Positions 35,013 through 42,289 of a stretch of DNA of 64,000 nucleotides are shown piece after piece. The stretch lies in contig NZ_CP080269.1 of the NCBI RefSeq assembly GCF_019431355.1, positions 4,521,001-4,585,000 of the forward strand, given 5' to 3'. Origin of the DNA: Paenibacillus sp. R14(2021). Lineage in GTDB: Bacteria; Bacillota; Bacilli; Paenibacillales; Paenibacillaceae. The notes below the pieces were generated by a model. That model saw nothing but the letters and a program-made list of their open reading frames with translations, was not told where the DNA came from and did not search any database. Positions within the stretch are counted from its first letter, which is position 1, and the number at the start of each line of letters is the position of its first letter. A program made the position numbers and the translations under genes.

Positions 35013-35273
35013 TTAATAGGAATGCCTGTCGTAGCGCGGATATTTGTGCCGAAGATGGTCATGATGGTCGCGTTCCGGCTCGTCAACCTCTTCGAGGTCG
35101 CCGTCATTCTCGCCATCGTCGAACTCATGCTGCACGTTGTCGACGATCTTCTCGACCGCTCCGCTCAGCATATCCAGAGGTCCGAAGGCTTCGTGGTCCT
35201 TGGGTGTATTGATGCCTGCCACGGTATTCGAGGTTTCGTTAAATCGTTCGCCATAGCTGCTTCTCAAATTCAA
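35013..35273 (-). CDS. Small acidic, His/Asp-rich hypothetical protein
   Basis: Product of 86 aa from TTG 35273, with AAAGGCGGTGAG about ten bases ahead. The N-terminal half (MNLRSSYGERFNETSNTVAG) is neutral. The C-terminal half is strongly acidic (EFDDGENDGDLEEVDEPERD) and ends in a His/Arg/Tyr-rich tail (HHDHLRHKYPRYDRHSY) that could bind metal. No family is recognised. It shares the terminator at 34976-35007 and is a single minus-strand unit. Confidence 0.6.
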   Translation of the reverse strand: MNLRSSYGERFNETSNTVAGINTPKDHEAFGPLDMLSGAVEKIVDNVQHEFDDGENDGDLEEVDEPERDHHDHLRHKYPRYDRHSY

Positions 35274-35398
35274 TGCTGCTCACCGCCTTTTGCATGATTT
35301 GGGGGACTGTTCCAAGTGCTTCACGGGTAGCTTGCCCCGTTGCGGGCCGTTACACTCAAAATGGTCTGCCTTTCCTGCAGCCGGCGTTTAGCCGCGAC

Positions 35399-36358
35399 TC
35401 AGCGCAAACCGATATCGTGGAACCGGTTATGGAGCGTTTCGCGCAGCATTGATTTCATGCCTTGGATGGCATGGGTCTCCAGCGTGCAGGCTTGCCGCAG
35501 CAGGGGAACGAGCCGTGCGGCGCTGCCGGTTCGTGCTTCAAGCACAAGCTGGCCAAGCAGCGCGGCCAACTGCTCGTAGTCTGCCGCAATGACAGCGCAG
35601 GCGGGCCAAATGCATGCGAGATGCGCGGTGTACGCGGCGAGATCCGACTTGGCTGCTGCGTATCGGCGAATTAAGGCGGCCGCGCCGGCTTCGTCGCAAT
35701 CCGTGCTTTGCAGCGCATCGATAAACGCAGGATAGACCGCTTGCCCGCAGGCATAATCACGCGCAGGAAGCATGGGATCATGCGTCTCCCATTTGTAGAT
35801 CGCCTGCATGAACGATTCGCGGTAAATTTCCCGCTCGTCAAGCGGTACCTGCGACTCGAGTGTCTGGAAATACCAATACGGCTCATCGTTGCGGCCGAAT
35901 TGCTCGTAAGGGAGCCGCTTTAACTCGTCGTCCCGCGTATCGGCACCATCTGCGTACAGGAGGATGCCGGCCTCATCGTCATAGCCCGCGGCAACGACAA
36001 AATCGTCCTTCCAGAACACGGCGCCTGTCCCGTCGTCGATGGAGCGCTTGATGGCAGAAATGGCGTGCTTCTGGTACACAGGGAAGGTAGGGTCGAAGCT
36101 GAAGCCGGCCATCTGGGAAGACGTAATACCAATGAAATCGGCCGCGAGGAAGTGCTCCGCCATCCAGTTATATGCATGCCAAGAGGCAGCGCCGAGCTTG
36201 CGGCTGACCGTAAAGCGGAAAGCATTTACGGTCATGCCGGCCAGCGTGGCTTTGGGGAGATTGACGGAGCCGCGATGTGTAAGAATAGCGTGCATGGCAT
36301 CGACATAGGAATGTGATTCATGGCGCATGGATAGACCGGTTAACTGATGCTTGTTCAT
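35399..36358 (-). CDS. Orphan protein B of a paralogous pair (possible BtrH/C39-like fold)
   Basis: Product of 319 aa from ATG 36358, behind AGGAGG. It is a clear paralogue of the gene just upstream (36381-37379); shared points include SYVDAMHAILTHRG, LAGMTVNAFRFTV, FDPTFPVYQKHAISAIKRSI, GYDDEAGILLYADGADTRDD and a C-terminal helical part. The GYDDE strand followed by a D-G turn resembles papain-like C39/BtrH N-terminal domains. The expected cysteine and histidine are not in place, so it may be a non-catalytic relative. That fold assignment is tentative. No signal peptide is seen. It is the last gene of the WYL-regulator operon. Confidence 0.65.
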   Translation of the reverse strand: MNKHQLTGLSMRHESHSYVDAMHAILTHRGSVNLPKATLAGMTVNAFRFTVSRKLGAASWHAYNWMAEHFLAADFIGITSSQMAGFSFDPTFPVYQKHAISAIKRSIDDGTGAVFWKDDFVVAAGYDDEAGILLYADGADTRDDELKRLPYEQFGRNDEPYWYFQTLESQVPLDEREIYRESFMQAIYKWETHDPMLPARDYACGQAVYPAFIDALQSTDCDEAGAAALIRRYAAAKSDLAAYTAHLACIWPACAVIAADYEQLAALLGQLVLEARTGSAARLVPLLRQACTLETHAIQGMKSMLRETLHNRFHDIGLR

Positions 36359-36380
36359 GAACAGCGACTGCCTCCTGACT

Positions 36381-37379
36381 TCAACGCGGTGTATGGGAGC
36401 CCCATCTGGGGAGGGTGGATCGTTTGCGATCCGGGTACTGGTCGGCAATGCTGCGGCAAATCGTCATCGCCTGCTGCTCGAGCATGGCGGCCTGCTGCAT
36501 TATACTGCAGAGTTGCTCGATACGAGCTGGATGAACGCGTGTGCCTTCCGCGCCGGTATGAAAGCATTCCGCTGCCGCGGCCAAGACGGTTCGAAGCGAA
36601 GCATAGGCTGCCGCAGCTTGATCCAAACCTGGCAGCGTATGCTGCACATCGTGCAAATAAGCAGCGACTTCTCCTCTTGTGTAGATGTAGTCGTTCATAA
36701 TGTAGACGGCTCCGCCCTCGTCATACGCGCCTTTCCTCAGCCCGTCGATCAAGTACGTGAAAGCCAGCTTGCCGGAGGCCAGATCGGTGTCCGGCAGCGT
36801 CTTATGCGGCGTATCCCAGTCGTGAACGGCCAGTCGGATCGATTCGAGGACCATGTCCCGCAGCGGAATTTGTACGCGCTCACCGAAGCTTTGCGCGTAC
36901 CAGAACGAGGTGAAATTCAGGCCGAAGTTGTCGTACAGCACGACTTCGCTCTCGGCTGACGAGCCGTCCTGCACGTAGAATACGGCATCTTCATCGTCAT
37001 AGCCGTAGATAACGCCGAACTCGGGAATCCAGTAAATGACGCCGATTCCGGCATCCAGCGAAGCTTTGACCCAGTTGACTGCATCCTTCTGGTAGTGGGG
37101 GAAGGTCGGGTGGCGCGATCTTCCGCCGTCCCAAATCGTGAACAAGCCGAGATTTGCAATCGCAGGATTATGCTCGTTGCCCCATTGGCCATAAGCGGAC
37201 ACCGATAAGGGAAGCAGCTTCTCGTGAACCGTGAATTTGAAGGCCATGCCGGTCAAGCCGGACAGCATGTATTTGGGTCCGTCAAACAGTCCTGCAGCCG
37301 TGAGTATGGTGTACAGGCTGTCGATGTACGATTTGGATTGCCGCTGCATATGAATCGCGTTCAGCATGATGGATGTCAC
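36381..37379 (-). CDS. Orphan protein A of a paralogous pair (possible BtrH/C39-like fold)
   Basis: Product of 332 aa from GTG 37379, with AGAGGTGA eight bases ahead; its start overlaps the regulator stop (GTGA). Matching points to protein B are SYIDSLYTILTAAG, LSGLTGMAFKFTVHEKLLPL, RHPTFPHYQKDAVNWVKASL, VIYGYDDEDAVFYVQDGSSA and a helical C-terminal region. The GYDD-V-Y-V-D-G pattern suggests a papain-like C39/BtrH-type domain without evident catalytic residues (tentative). Function is unknown. A tight WYL-A-B gene order points to one functional unit. Confidence 0.65.
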   Translation of the reverse strand: MTSIMLNAIHMQRQSKSYIDSLYTILTAAGLFDGPKYMLSGLTGMAFKFTVHEKLLPLSVSAYGQWGNEHNPAIANLGLFTIWDGGRSRHPTFPHYQKDAVNWVKASLDAGIGVIYWIPEFGVIYGYDDEDAVFYVQDGSSAESEVVLYDNFGLNFTSFWYAQSFGERVQIPLRDMVLESIRLAVHDWDTPHKTLPDTDLASGKLAFTYLIDGLRKGAYDEGGAVYIMNDYIYTRGEVAAYLHDVQHTLPGLDQAAAAYASLRTVLAAAAECFHTGAEGTRVHPARIEQLCSIMQQAAMLEQQAMTICRSIADQYPDRKRSTLPRWGSHTPR

Positions 37380-38308
37380 CGGAAGTTCACCTCTTTTTCA
37401 TCGTCTGTCAGACGCCGACGGATATCGGCGCACTGGCTTACCAGCCTGGCCTTCAACCATTTCGGCGCCAGAAGCTTAGTCCATGGCGAGGACCATAATT
37501 GCCGCAGGAAGGCGTCGGTATCGTGAAACTCCAAGGTGTAGACGAAGTCTTCTTCTGCCGCCTGAATGCGGTAGCCGTGCCATGTGACACCGGGGAGAGG
37601 CGTGTCAAATTGGAGTCTGGCGGCAAACGGCTTCTTGACGGGTCCGTTGCTGCCGCCGCTATGCCATTCAACGGCTTCGACCGTATGGGGGTCGAAACAA
37701 GAAGCCGTGACGGTAAGGCCTGCGATGCAGTCCAGCCGAAGCGTCCGCTGCTTCTGCTGCGTGACGGAATAGCCGGCAACATAATCGCAGTTGAAACGCG
37801 AGAAGAGCGTAAGCGGCCAGAAGGTGAGCATTTCTGCATCGGCATCTTCATGGTAGCTCAAAGTTACGACGGAATGGGCGGCGATCGCCGCGGTCAGCCG
37901 GTCGAATTTGTCGATAAGCTGCGGGTTCGTCTCGAAGACCGGCAGCCGAAGCTCAGCCGCCAGCGCCTCGTCCGGCGCGAAGCGGTCCAGCAAGTTGGCG
38001 ATCCGGTTGACGGCAGGCGCACCGTCGTAATTGTACTGCCGGTATCGGCGGGCTAAGTAGTTCAAAATCTTCTTCTCTTCATCGGTCATATACAGGAGCG
38101 GAAGCGCGTATGTTTTATCCTCGTAGCAATAACCGCGACGCTTGGCTACATAGAGCAGGGGGGCTGATAATGAATAGGCGAGATATTCGATATCCCGCTG
38201 CGCCTGGCGCTTCGAAAGTTCGAATTGTTCGGCGAGCAGCGAGCTGTTTGGATACTTGCCTTCTCTAATTTGACCATCAAACCATCTGATCCGGTGCGTG
38301 TTGCCCAA
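37376..38308 (-). CDS. WYL-domain transcriptional regulator
   Basis: Product of about 310 aa. The N-terminal helix-turn-helix (SSLLAEQFELSKRQAQRDIE, YLAYSLSAPLLYVAKRRGYC) is of the DeoR/YafY type. A central linker and a WYL-type beta domain (VVTLSYHEDADAEMLTFWPL, TLFSRFNCDYVAGYSVTQQK, RTLRLDCIAGLTVT) follow, then a C-terminal WCX-like extension. The frame begins at ATG 38323, which has no ribosome binding site. TTG 38308 with GAGGTGG six bases ahead is preferred. WYL proteins sense nucleic acids or small ligands and often govern stress or defence genes. It likely regulates the two paralogues it precedes. Confidence 0.85.
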   Translation of the reverse strand: MGNTHRIRWFDGQIREGKYPNSSLLAEQFELSKRQAQRDIEYLAYSLSAPLLYVAKRRGYCYEDKTYALPLLYMTDEEKKILNYLARRYRQYNYDGAPAVNRIANLLDRFAPDEALAAELRLPVFETNPQLIDKFDRLTAAIAAHSVVTLSYHEDADAEMLTFWPLTLFSRFNCDYVAGYSVTQQKQRTLRLDCIAGLTVTASCFDPHTVEAVEWHSGGSNGPVKKPFAARLQFDTPLPGVTWHGYRIQAAEEDFVYTLEFHDTDAFLRQLWSSPWTKLLAPKWLKARLVSQCADIRRRLTDDEKEVNFR

Positions 38309-38564
38309 TGGAAACCACCTCATTTATGAGAGCGCATACAAATGTACGTCATGCTGGCTTTATTACACCATTGCGGTTTGGGCATGGCAAGCTATTTTTG
38401 CCGTGCGGCATGCTGGTCTTGGCCAGCAGGCAGGCGAGCAGGTGCTTGTTGAAGCAAGGGCTGACCGGGATTGACGCTCGGGCAAGGAAGCTTCGAGCCG
38501 AGCGCCGTTCCTTCATGAATCCTGGCGAAGGGCAGTCGTGTGCATCAGCCGATCATCCTGCGCA

Positions 38565-38753
38565 TTAACCGGAAATCGCATCAATGTTGACCTGCGGCGC
38601 ATGGATGCATCGTTTGCATACTTTGACTGCGGTTCCGTCCGATTTGGCGCGGGGGTAGAGCAGCTTGATGCGGGTTCGGCTGCAGGCCGGGCACGTGCCG
38701 CGCCCCCTTGAAGGCAGGCTCCATAAGATGTGTCCTCGTTTCGTTTTTGCCAT
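38565..38753 (-). CDS. Small zinc-ribbon-like hypothetical protein
   Basis: Product of 62 aa with two cysteine pairs, CPAC and CKRC, spaced about 22 residues apart. It is rich in lysine and arginine (MAKTKRGHILW, RTRIKLLYPRAKSDG), as in small zinc-binding or nucleic-acid-binding proteins. AAGAGGG lies ten bases before ATG 38753. No family name can be given with confidence. It stands alone; 38309-38564 shows no other feature. Confidence 0.6.
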   Translation of the reverse strand: MAKTKRGHILWSLPSRGRGTCPACSRTRIKLLYPRAKSDGTAVKVCKRCIHAPQVNIDAISG

Positions 38754-38849
38754 GTAAATGGACCCTCTTTTCTTGAAATGCTGTTATCGTTGCTGTATCA
38801 GTGTAAACCGGCTGGTACGACATAAAATGTCATACCAGGTTGTAAGATT

Positions 38850-38879
38850 TTGGCCTTGCGGGGCCAGCTATGGTATAAT
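38850..38879 (+). promoter_or_regulatory. Promoter of the 38915 gene
   Basis: TTGGCC (38850-38855), 18 bases, and an extended -10 TGGTATAAT (38871-38879), 35 bases before the start codon. Confidence 0.65.
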
Positions 38880-38914
38880 CACTGGCATCCTAATCTCGTA
38901 GTCCGGAGGCGATT

Positions 38915-39421
38915 ATGCTTAGTTTTGAACAGAAGCTGTCGATATTGGAGTCCTTTCCCGAGCTCAGCCGGAAGGACGTGTCGCTTGGCCGCGTTAATTA
39001 CCAGTTTGAAGAAAGTCTTTATGACAAAAAAAATGTAGCGTTTCACCTGCACCCGAACGGCAACGGGTTTATTTACGGGGGGCACTTGAGCGGTTACGAT
39101 ACAGATGACAAAGGATTCGTGAACATCCGCGATTATGACGAGGCGTCGCTCCGCAAGCTGGTGGAAGCCTCCATCCGTTCGCTGTCCGTCCGGGAGCCGG
39201 AGCTGGCTGCGAATACCGCCAAAACATCGGCGGCACGCGGCGGAGGCAGCAAGGGCAAAGGCAACACCTCGATCTGGCACGGCACGGATAAACAAACGCT
39301 GACCTTGAAGCACGAGGATGACCTGTGGTACGTCTACGCCGGACCTAATTTGGAGATGGTGCTGGAAACGTACGAGGAAGCCGAGCAGTATTTGCATGAG
39401 GAAGGGTTTTTCCTGGTGTAA
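38915..39421 (+). CDS. Conserved hypothetical protein
   Basis: Product of 168 aa in two parts: an N-terminal alpha/beta region (EQKLSILESFPELSRKDVSL, NVAFHLHPNGNGFIYGGHL, SGYDTDDKGFVNIRDYDEAS) and a C-terminal region (LTLKHEDDLWYVYAGPNLEM, VLETYEEAEQYLHEEGFFLV). They are joined by a Gly/Lys/Ser linker near residues 108-120. No family is recognised, and there is no signal peptide or membrane helix. GGAGGCG lies just ahead of ATG 38915. Own promoter and terminator make it monocistronic. Confidence 0.8.
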   Translation: MLSFEQKLSILESFPELSRKDVSLGRVNYQFEESLYDKKNVAFHLHPNGNGFIYGGHLSGYDTDDKGFVNIRDYDEASLRKLVEASIRSLSVREPELAANTAKTSAARGGGSKGKGNTSIWHGTDKQTLTLKHEDDLWYVYAGPNLEMVLETYEEAEQYLHEEGFFLV

Positions 39422-39450
39422 GGAAGGATCAGTCAGCTGAAATACGTAAA

Positions 39451-39492
39451 AAACCCCGAGACCTCGCTAAGTGCGAAGCTTCGGGGTTTCTT
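39451..39492. terminator. Shared terminator of convergent genes
   Basis: AAACCCCGA (39451-39459) pairs with TCGGGGTTT (39481-39489), flanked by an A run on the left and TTCTT on the right. It can end both the plus-strand gene and the PspA-type gene. Confidence 0.8.
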
Positions 39493-39500
39493 GTATTGCT

Positions 39501-40187
39501 TTACTCCGTCGGCAGTTTCTTGCGAAGAAGCTCCATTTGCTCATCCACAAGCGAGGCTTTCTCGGCAGCTGGATACGCTGAAGCCGATATGCCGGTGTTT
39601 GCCGGGTAAGGGGTGCGGGAGGCGGCCACATGCGCTTCCCACTGCGCGATTTTGTCCTCGATGCGCTGGAACCCGCGGGAAGCCGAGCCGCCGTCAAGAT
39701 GAGCGGGGCCGGCGTTGAAGCTGGGCATTCCGGTGCGGGCTTTCGCTGCAGTCTGCTGAATGCGGGCGACAAGCTCGTCGCGTTTCTTGATCAGATGCGG
39801 GAGCTCGGCTTTGGCCGCCTCAAGGCGGACGCTCAGCTCGGCAATCTGCTGCTTCGCCTTGTCATGCCACGCGCCGTATTCCTGCGCCTTCTCCGCATAA
39901 TGCAGCTTCGCTGCCAGCGCATCGCGGGCATGCGCTTCTTGACCGGCGCGCATCGCTTCCAGCGCCTTTGATTCGCTGTGATCAGCCAATGCGGAGGCTT
40001 CCAGCGCCTGCTGCTGCAGCCCTTTGGCCAGCGCTTCCTGCTTCAGAAGCTCGTGCTGCACATTGGCAATTTCGTTCTGCATGTTGCGTACGTATTGGTT
40101 CAACATCATCGTCGGATCTTCCAGCTTATCCAGCAGCTCGTTAGCCGCAGCCTGCGTCAGCGTAAACAATCGATTCAAAATTCCCAT
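39501..40187 (-). CDS. PspA/IM30 family protein
   Basis: Product of 228 aa, almost entirely coiled coil: MGILNRLFTLTQAAANELLD, KLEDPTMMLNQYVRNMQNEI, then long Ala/Glu/Gln helices to about residue 150, followed by a flexible tail. PspA/IM30 (ESCRT-III-like) proteins bind stressed membranes. ATG 40187 is preferred over 40196 because AGGAG abuts 40196 directly but lies nine bases before 40187. It follows the PspC gene in the same direction, with a two-unit structured repeat between them that touches the ribosome binding site. Confidence 0.92.
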   Translation of the reverse strand: MGILNRLFTLTQAAANELLDKLEDPTMMLNQYVRNMQNEIANVQHELLKQEALAKGLQQQALEASALADHSESKALEAMRAGQEAHARDALAAKLHYAEKAQEYGAWHDKAKQQIAELSVRLEAAKAELPHLIKKRDELVARIQQTAAKARTGMPSFNAGPAHLDGGSASRGFQRIEDKIAQWEAHVAASRTPYPANTGISASAYPAAEKASLVDEQMELLRKKLPTE

Positions 40188-40203
40188 GTTTGTCATCTCC
40201 TAA

Positions 40204-40324
40204 AATTTTTGTGATTATGCCCGTCGAGGTTCTCGACGGGCGGAGCAAAAATTGACTTCGGAAGGATAAGCTTTGATTTTTGTGATTATGCCCGTCGAAG
40301 TTCTCGACGGGCGGAGCAAAAATT
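40204..40324. repeat. Two tandem 71-bp structured repeats between pspC- and pspA-like genes
   Basis: Unit 1 (40204-40253) and unit 2 (40275-40324) each have an outer stem AATTTTTG...CAAAAATT (GATTTTTG in unit 2) and an inner hairpin GCCCGTCGAG-GTT-CTCGACGGGC. They are separated by the linker GACTTCGGAAGGATAAGCTT. Period (71 bases), outer/inner stem plan, linker and position next to a TTTTAGGAG site are the same as in the 19628-20149 array, although the inner hairpin sequence differs. Confidence 0.9.
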
Positions 40325-40339
40325 GACTTTGGAAGCTCC

Positions 40340-40567
40340 TCACCCGTAATGGCGGAACGGGCTGTCCGGCGTAAGCACTTCGAACGGCGCTTTCGGGACG
40401 AGGAGGCTGGCCACGATGTAGAGCAGCAGCGTCGTTCCGAGACTGAATACGCCGGATACGAGAAGCAGTAATCGGACGATCGTGGCGTCTACGCCGAACC
40501 AATCGCCGATGCCGCCGGCTAGTCCCGTCAGTTTGCGGTCAAGCGTGGAGCGGTAAAGCTTTTTCAT
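40340..40567 (-). CDS. PspC-domain small membrane protein
   Basis: Product of 75 aa: MKKLYRSTLDRKLTGLAGGI with GDWFGVDATIVRLLLLVSGV, then a second hydrophobic stretch and VPKAPFE. This is a standard PspC domain, an inner-membrane partner of phage-shock responses. ATG 40567 has AGGAG nine bases ahead; an ATG three codons earlier sits directly on that site. It is the first gene of the pair with the PspA-type gene, suggesting a small membrane-stress operon. Confidence 0.9.
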   Translation of the reverse strand: MKKLYRSTLDRKLTGLAGGIGDWFGVDATIVRLLLLVSGVFSLGTTLLLYIVASLLVPKAPFEVLTPDSPFRHYG

Positions 40568-40791
40568 ATCGAACATCTCCTTTAGTGTGAGCTGACTATG
40601 ATTCGAGCCCGGCTGCTGCGGCTCGCGGAAGCGATGCGGTTCGTATAACCTGTATCTCTAGTGTAAGTCGCGGGAGAGCAGCGAGAAACGGTCCAGCGGC
40701 GGTTTTGGAATCCAGCCTTAAGGCGGGGATAGCCTCCGACCTAAGGCGGCTGAATCCGGGAAATGGCCGTGTTCTTAACGGCTATCAACGC

Positions 40792-40833
40792 AAAAACATC
40801 CCGTCCCTGCTCAGCATGAGCGGGTACGGGATG
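40792..40833 (-). terminator. Terminator downstream of the GH18 remnant
   Basis: On the minus strand, CATCCCGT...ACGGGATG with an inner CCGCTCA/TGAGCAG pairing is followed by TTTTT (A run 40792-40796). Confidence 0.85.
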
Positions 40834-40844
40834 CCTTCGGTCGA

Positions 40845-41135
40845 TTACGGGAGCAGCTTGACGACTTGGAAATTGTCTTCGAGCAGGAGCCAGTTTTGCG
40901 GGAAGCTGAGACCCAGCTTCCCATAGCTGATTCCGCGCAGCTTCAGCTGCTTCAGGAGGTTAAATTTGGCTTGGATAGAGCGGGCATCCTCGAACCAAAC
41001 CTGATGCTCCTGCCGAGCGTCGTCCCAGTACGAGAAATAGGGCGCCTGCGCCTCGTACAGAATTTCGGCATTGCGCTGCCTCGCCAGCGCGAGGGCGGCC
41101 TGCGGGCTGAGTGATTTCGCCACGGGGCCGCCTTC
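40845..41135 (-). pseudogene. C-terminal remnant of a GH18 (chitinase/spore-lysin type) hydrolase
   Basis: About 96 codons read EGGPVAKSLSPQAALALARQ, then YFSYWDDARQEHQVWFEDAR and SIQAKFNLLKQLKLRGISYG, and LGLSFPQNWLLLEDNF. This matches the last part of GH18 proteins such as Paenibacillus SLH or Cu-amine-oxidase-domain glycosidases and spore-cortex lysins. The catalytic DxxDxDxE part is missing. Upstream sequence no longer matches and runs into the end of the coiled-coil gene at 41185. The fragment still has its terminator, so the gene was probably cut by a deletion. Confidence 0.8.
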
Positions 41136-41184
41136 GTGCGCACATTCGCCCATGTCAGGCGTTTGCGAGAAAGAGGAACGCGTC

Positions 41185-42015
41185 TTATTTGGAAGGAATG
41201 AGCGCATTTGTCTGGCTGATAATACCGGATATCCGATTCTCGAAGGTGATGATGCGGCCCTTCTGCTCCACGATGGTCCGCGCAAGGGAGGACAAGGTGT
41301 TCAGCGATTGCAGCGAACCTTCATGGGAGCCGGCCTTCACCGCGGCATTCAGCGTCTTCACGACGCTTGGAATGTTCTTCTTCGTGCCGGATACGACTGC
41401 TTGGACGGATTTCGTCTGATCGCGCAGCGGTTCGATCTCGGTCAGATTCGCTTTGAGTGCTTTCACGGTTTTCGCAGTTGCGGCTTTGGCTGCCTTCAGC
41501 TGGTCCTCCTTCCACCTGATTTCAGCGCGGGCAATCTGAACGGCTGGCTTCAGAGCATCAGCCTGCTCCTTCAGCATGGCGGTAAGTGCCTTCAGCTTCA
41601 GCGCTCTGGCGTCGGCAATCCGTTCATTCAGCGACGTATACAGCGTCAGCAGCGGCTTATAGTGCTCCCGCAAAGCGGCTACTTCCTGCGTCATTCGGTT
41701 CAGCTTCTGGGCATCAACCAGCTTGATGCGCTGGCGTACGGCCTCTAGCGCCTTGCCGTTCGCGGCATGCAGTGCGCTGTACTGGCTGTCCAAGCCGTTT
41801 TCCTGCGTCTGATACGACTGCAGAATCTGCGTCTGGGTGTTCAGCCTCTCCTTCATCGCCGGAGCGGCAGCGGCAATGTGCTTGGTAAGCGCGGCCTGCG
41901 CGCTGTCCGTCAGCTTCACGGAAGCGGCTGACGCGGCGCCAGGCAGCATCGACAGCAAAGCAAGCCATACAAGTAATACGGATGAAAACGCCTTCATTCC
42001 CATAGACTGTAACAT
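41185..42015 (-). CDS. Secreted coiled-coil protein of unknown function
   Basis: Product of 276 aa with a signal peptide (MGMKAFSSVLLVWLALLSML, then PGAASAAS) and a fully helical mature part rich in Ala, Lys, Leu and Gln with heptad-like periodicity. Residues near AALREHYKPLLTLYTSLNER and MLKEQADALKPAVQIARAEI are typical. AAGGAGGAG lies about ten bases before ATG 42015. Its leader carries a complete intrinsic terminator, so expression is probably attenuated. It may be a cell-envelope-associated protein; no family is recognised. Confidence 0.8.
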   Translation of the reverse strand: MLQSMGMKAFSSVLLVWLALLSMLPGAASAASVKLTDSAQAALTKHIAAAAPAMKERLNTQTQILQSYQTQENGLDSQYSALHAANGKALEAVRQRIKLVDAQKLNRMTQEVAALREHYKPLLTLYTSLNERIADARALKLKALTAMLKEQADALKPAVQIARAEIRWKEDQLKAAKAATAKTVKALKANLTEIEPLRDQTKSVQAVVSGTKKNIPSVVKTLNAAVKAGSHEGSLQSLNTLSSLARTIVEQKGRIITFENRISGIISQTNALIPSK

Positions 42016-42059
42016 AACAACAAAACTCCTCCTTAGCCGCGGCACTCCCCGAGGAACGC

Positions 42060-42101
42060 AAAAAACCCGTAAGAAAGGCAGAGTATGCCTTTGCTTACGG
42101 G
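42060..42101 (-). terminator. Terminator inside the 5' leader of the coiled-coil gene
   Basis: On the minus strand, CCCGTAAG, AAGGCA, a five-base loop, TGCCTT and CTTACGGG form a long stem followed by TTTTTT. It lies between the promoter at 42144-42172 and the start codon at 42015, so it is an attenuator. No known riboswitch is recognised in the roughly 75 bases ahead of it. Confidence 0.8.
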
Positions 42102-42143
42102 TGCTTCCAACGTAAGAGAACCGCGATATTCGTTATTTTGTAA

Positions 42144-42172
42144 AATATAGCCGATTCCCCTGGATTAGTCAA
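42144..42172 (-). promoter_or_regulatory. Promoter of the secreted coiled-coil gene
   Basis: On the minus strand TTGACT (42172-42167) and TATATT (42149-42144) are separated by 17 bases. Confidence 0.7.
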
Positions 42173-42191
42173 GCGGATGCAGTTGGAGCCA

Positions 42192-42221
42192 TTGCTGGAA
42201 TTTTGCGGTATACGGTATAAT
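42192..42221 (+). promoter_or_regulatory. Promoter of the guanylate-kinase-like gene
   Basis: TTGCTG (42192-42197), 18 bases and a consensus TATAAT (42216-42221). It is divergent from the coiled-coil gene promoter, only about 20 bases apart. Confidence 0.6.
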
Positions 42222-42289
42222 GAAGGCACAAAATGCTGGAATTCAGAGGACTTGAATCGAAAATCTACCGGATTAGGGAGGCTGGGACG

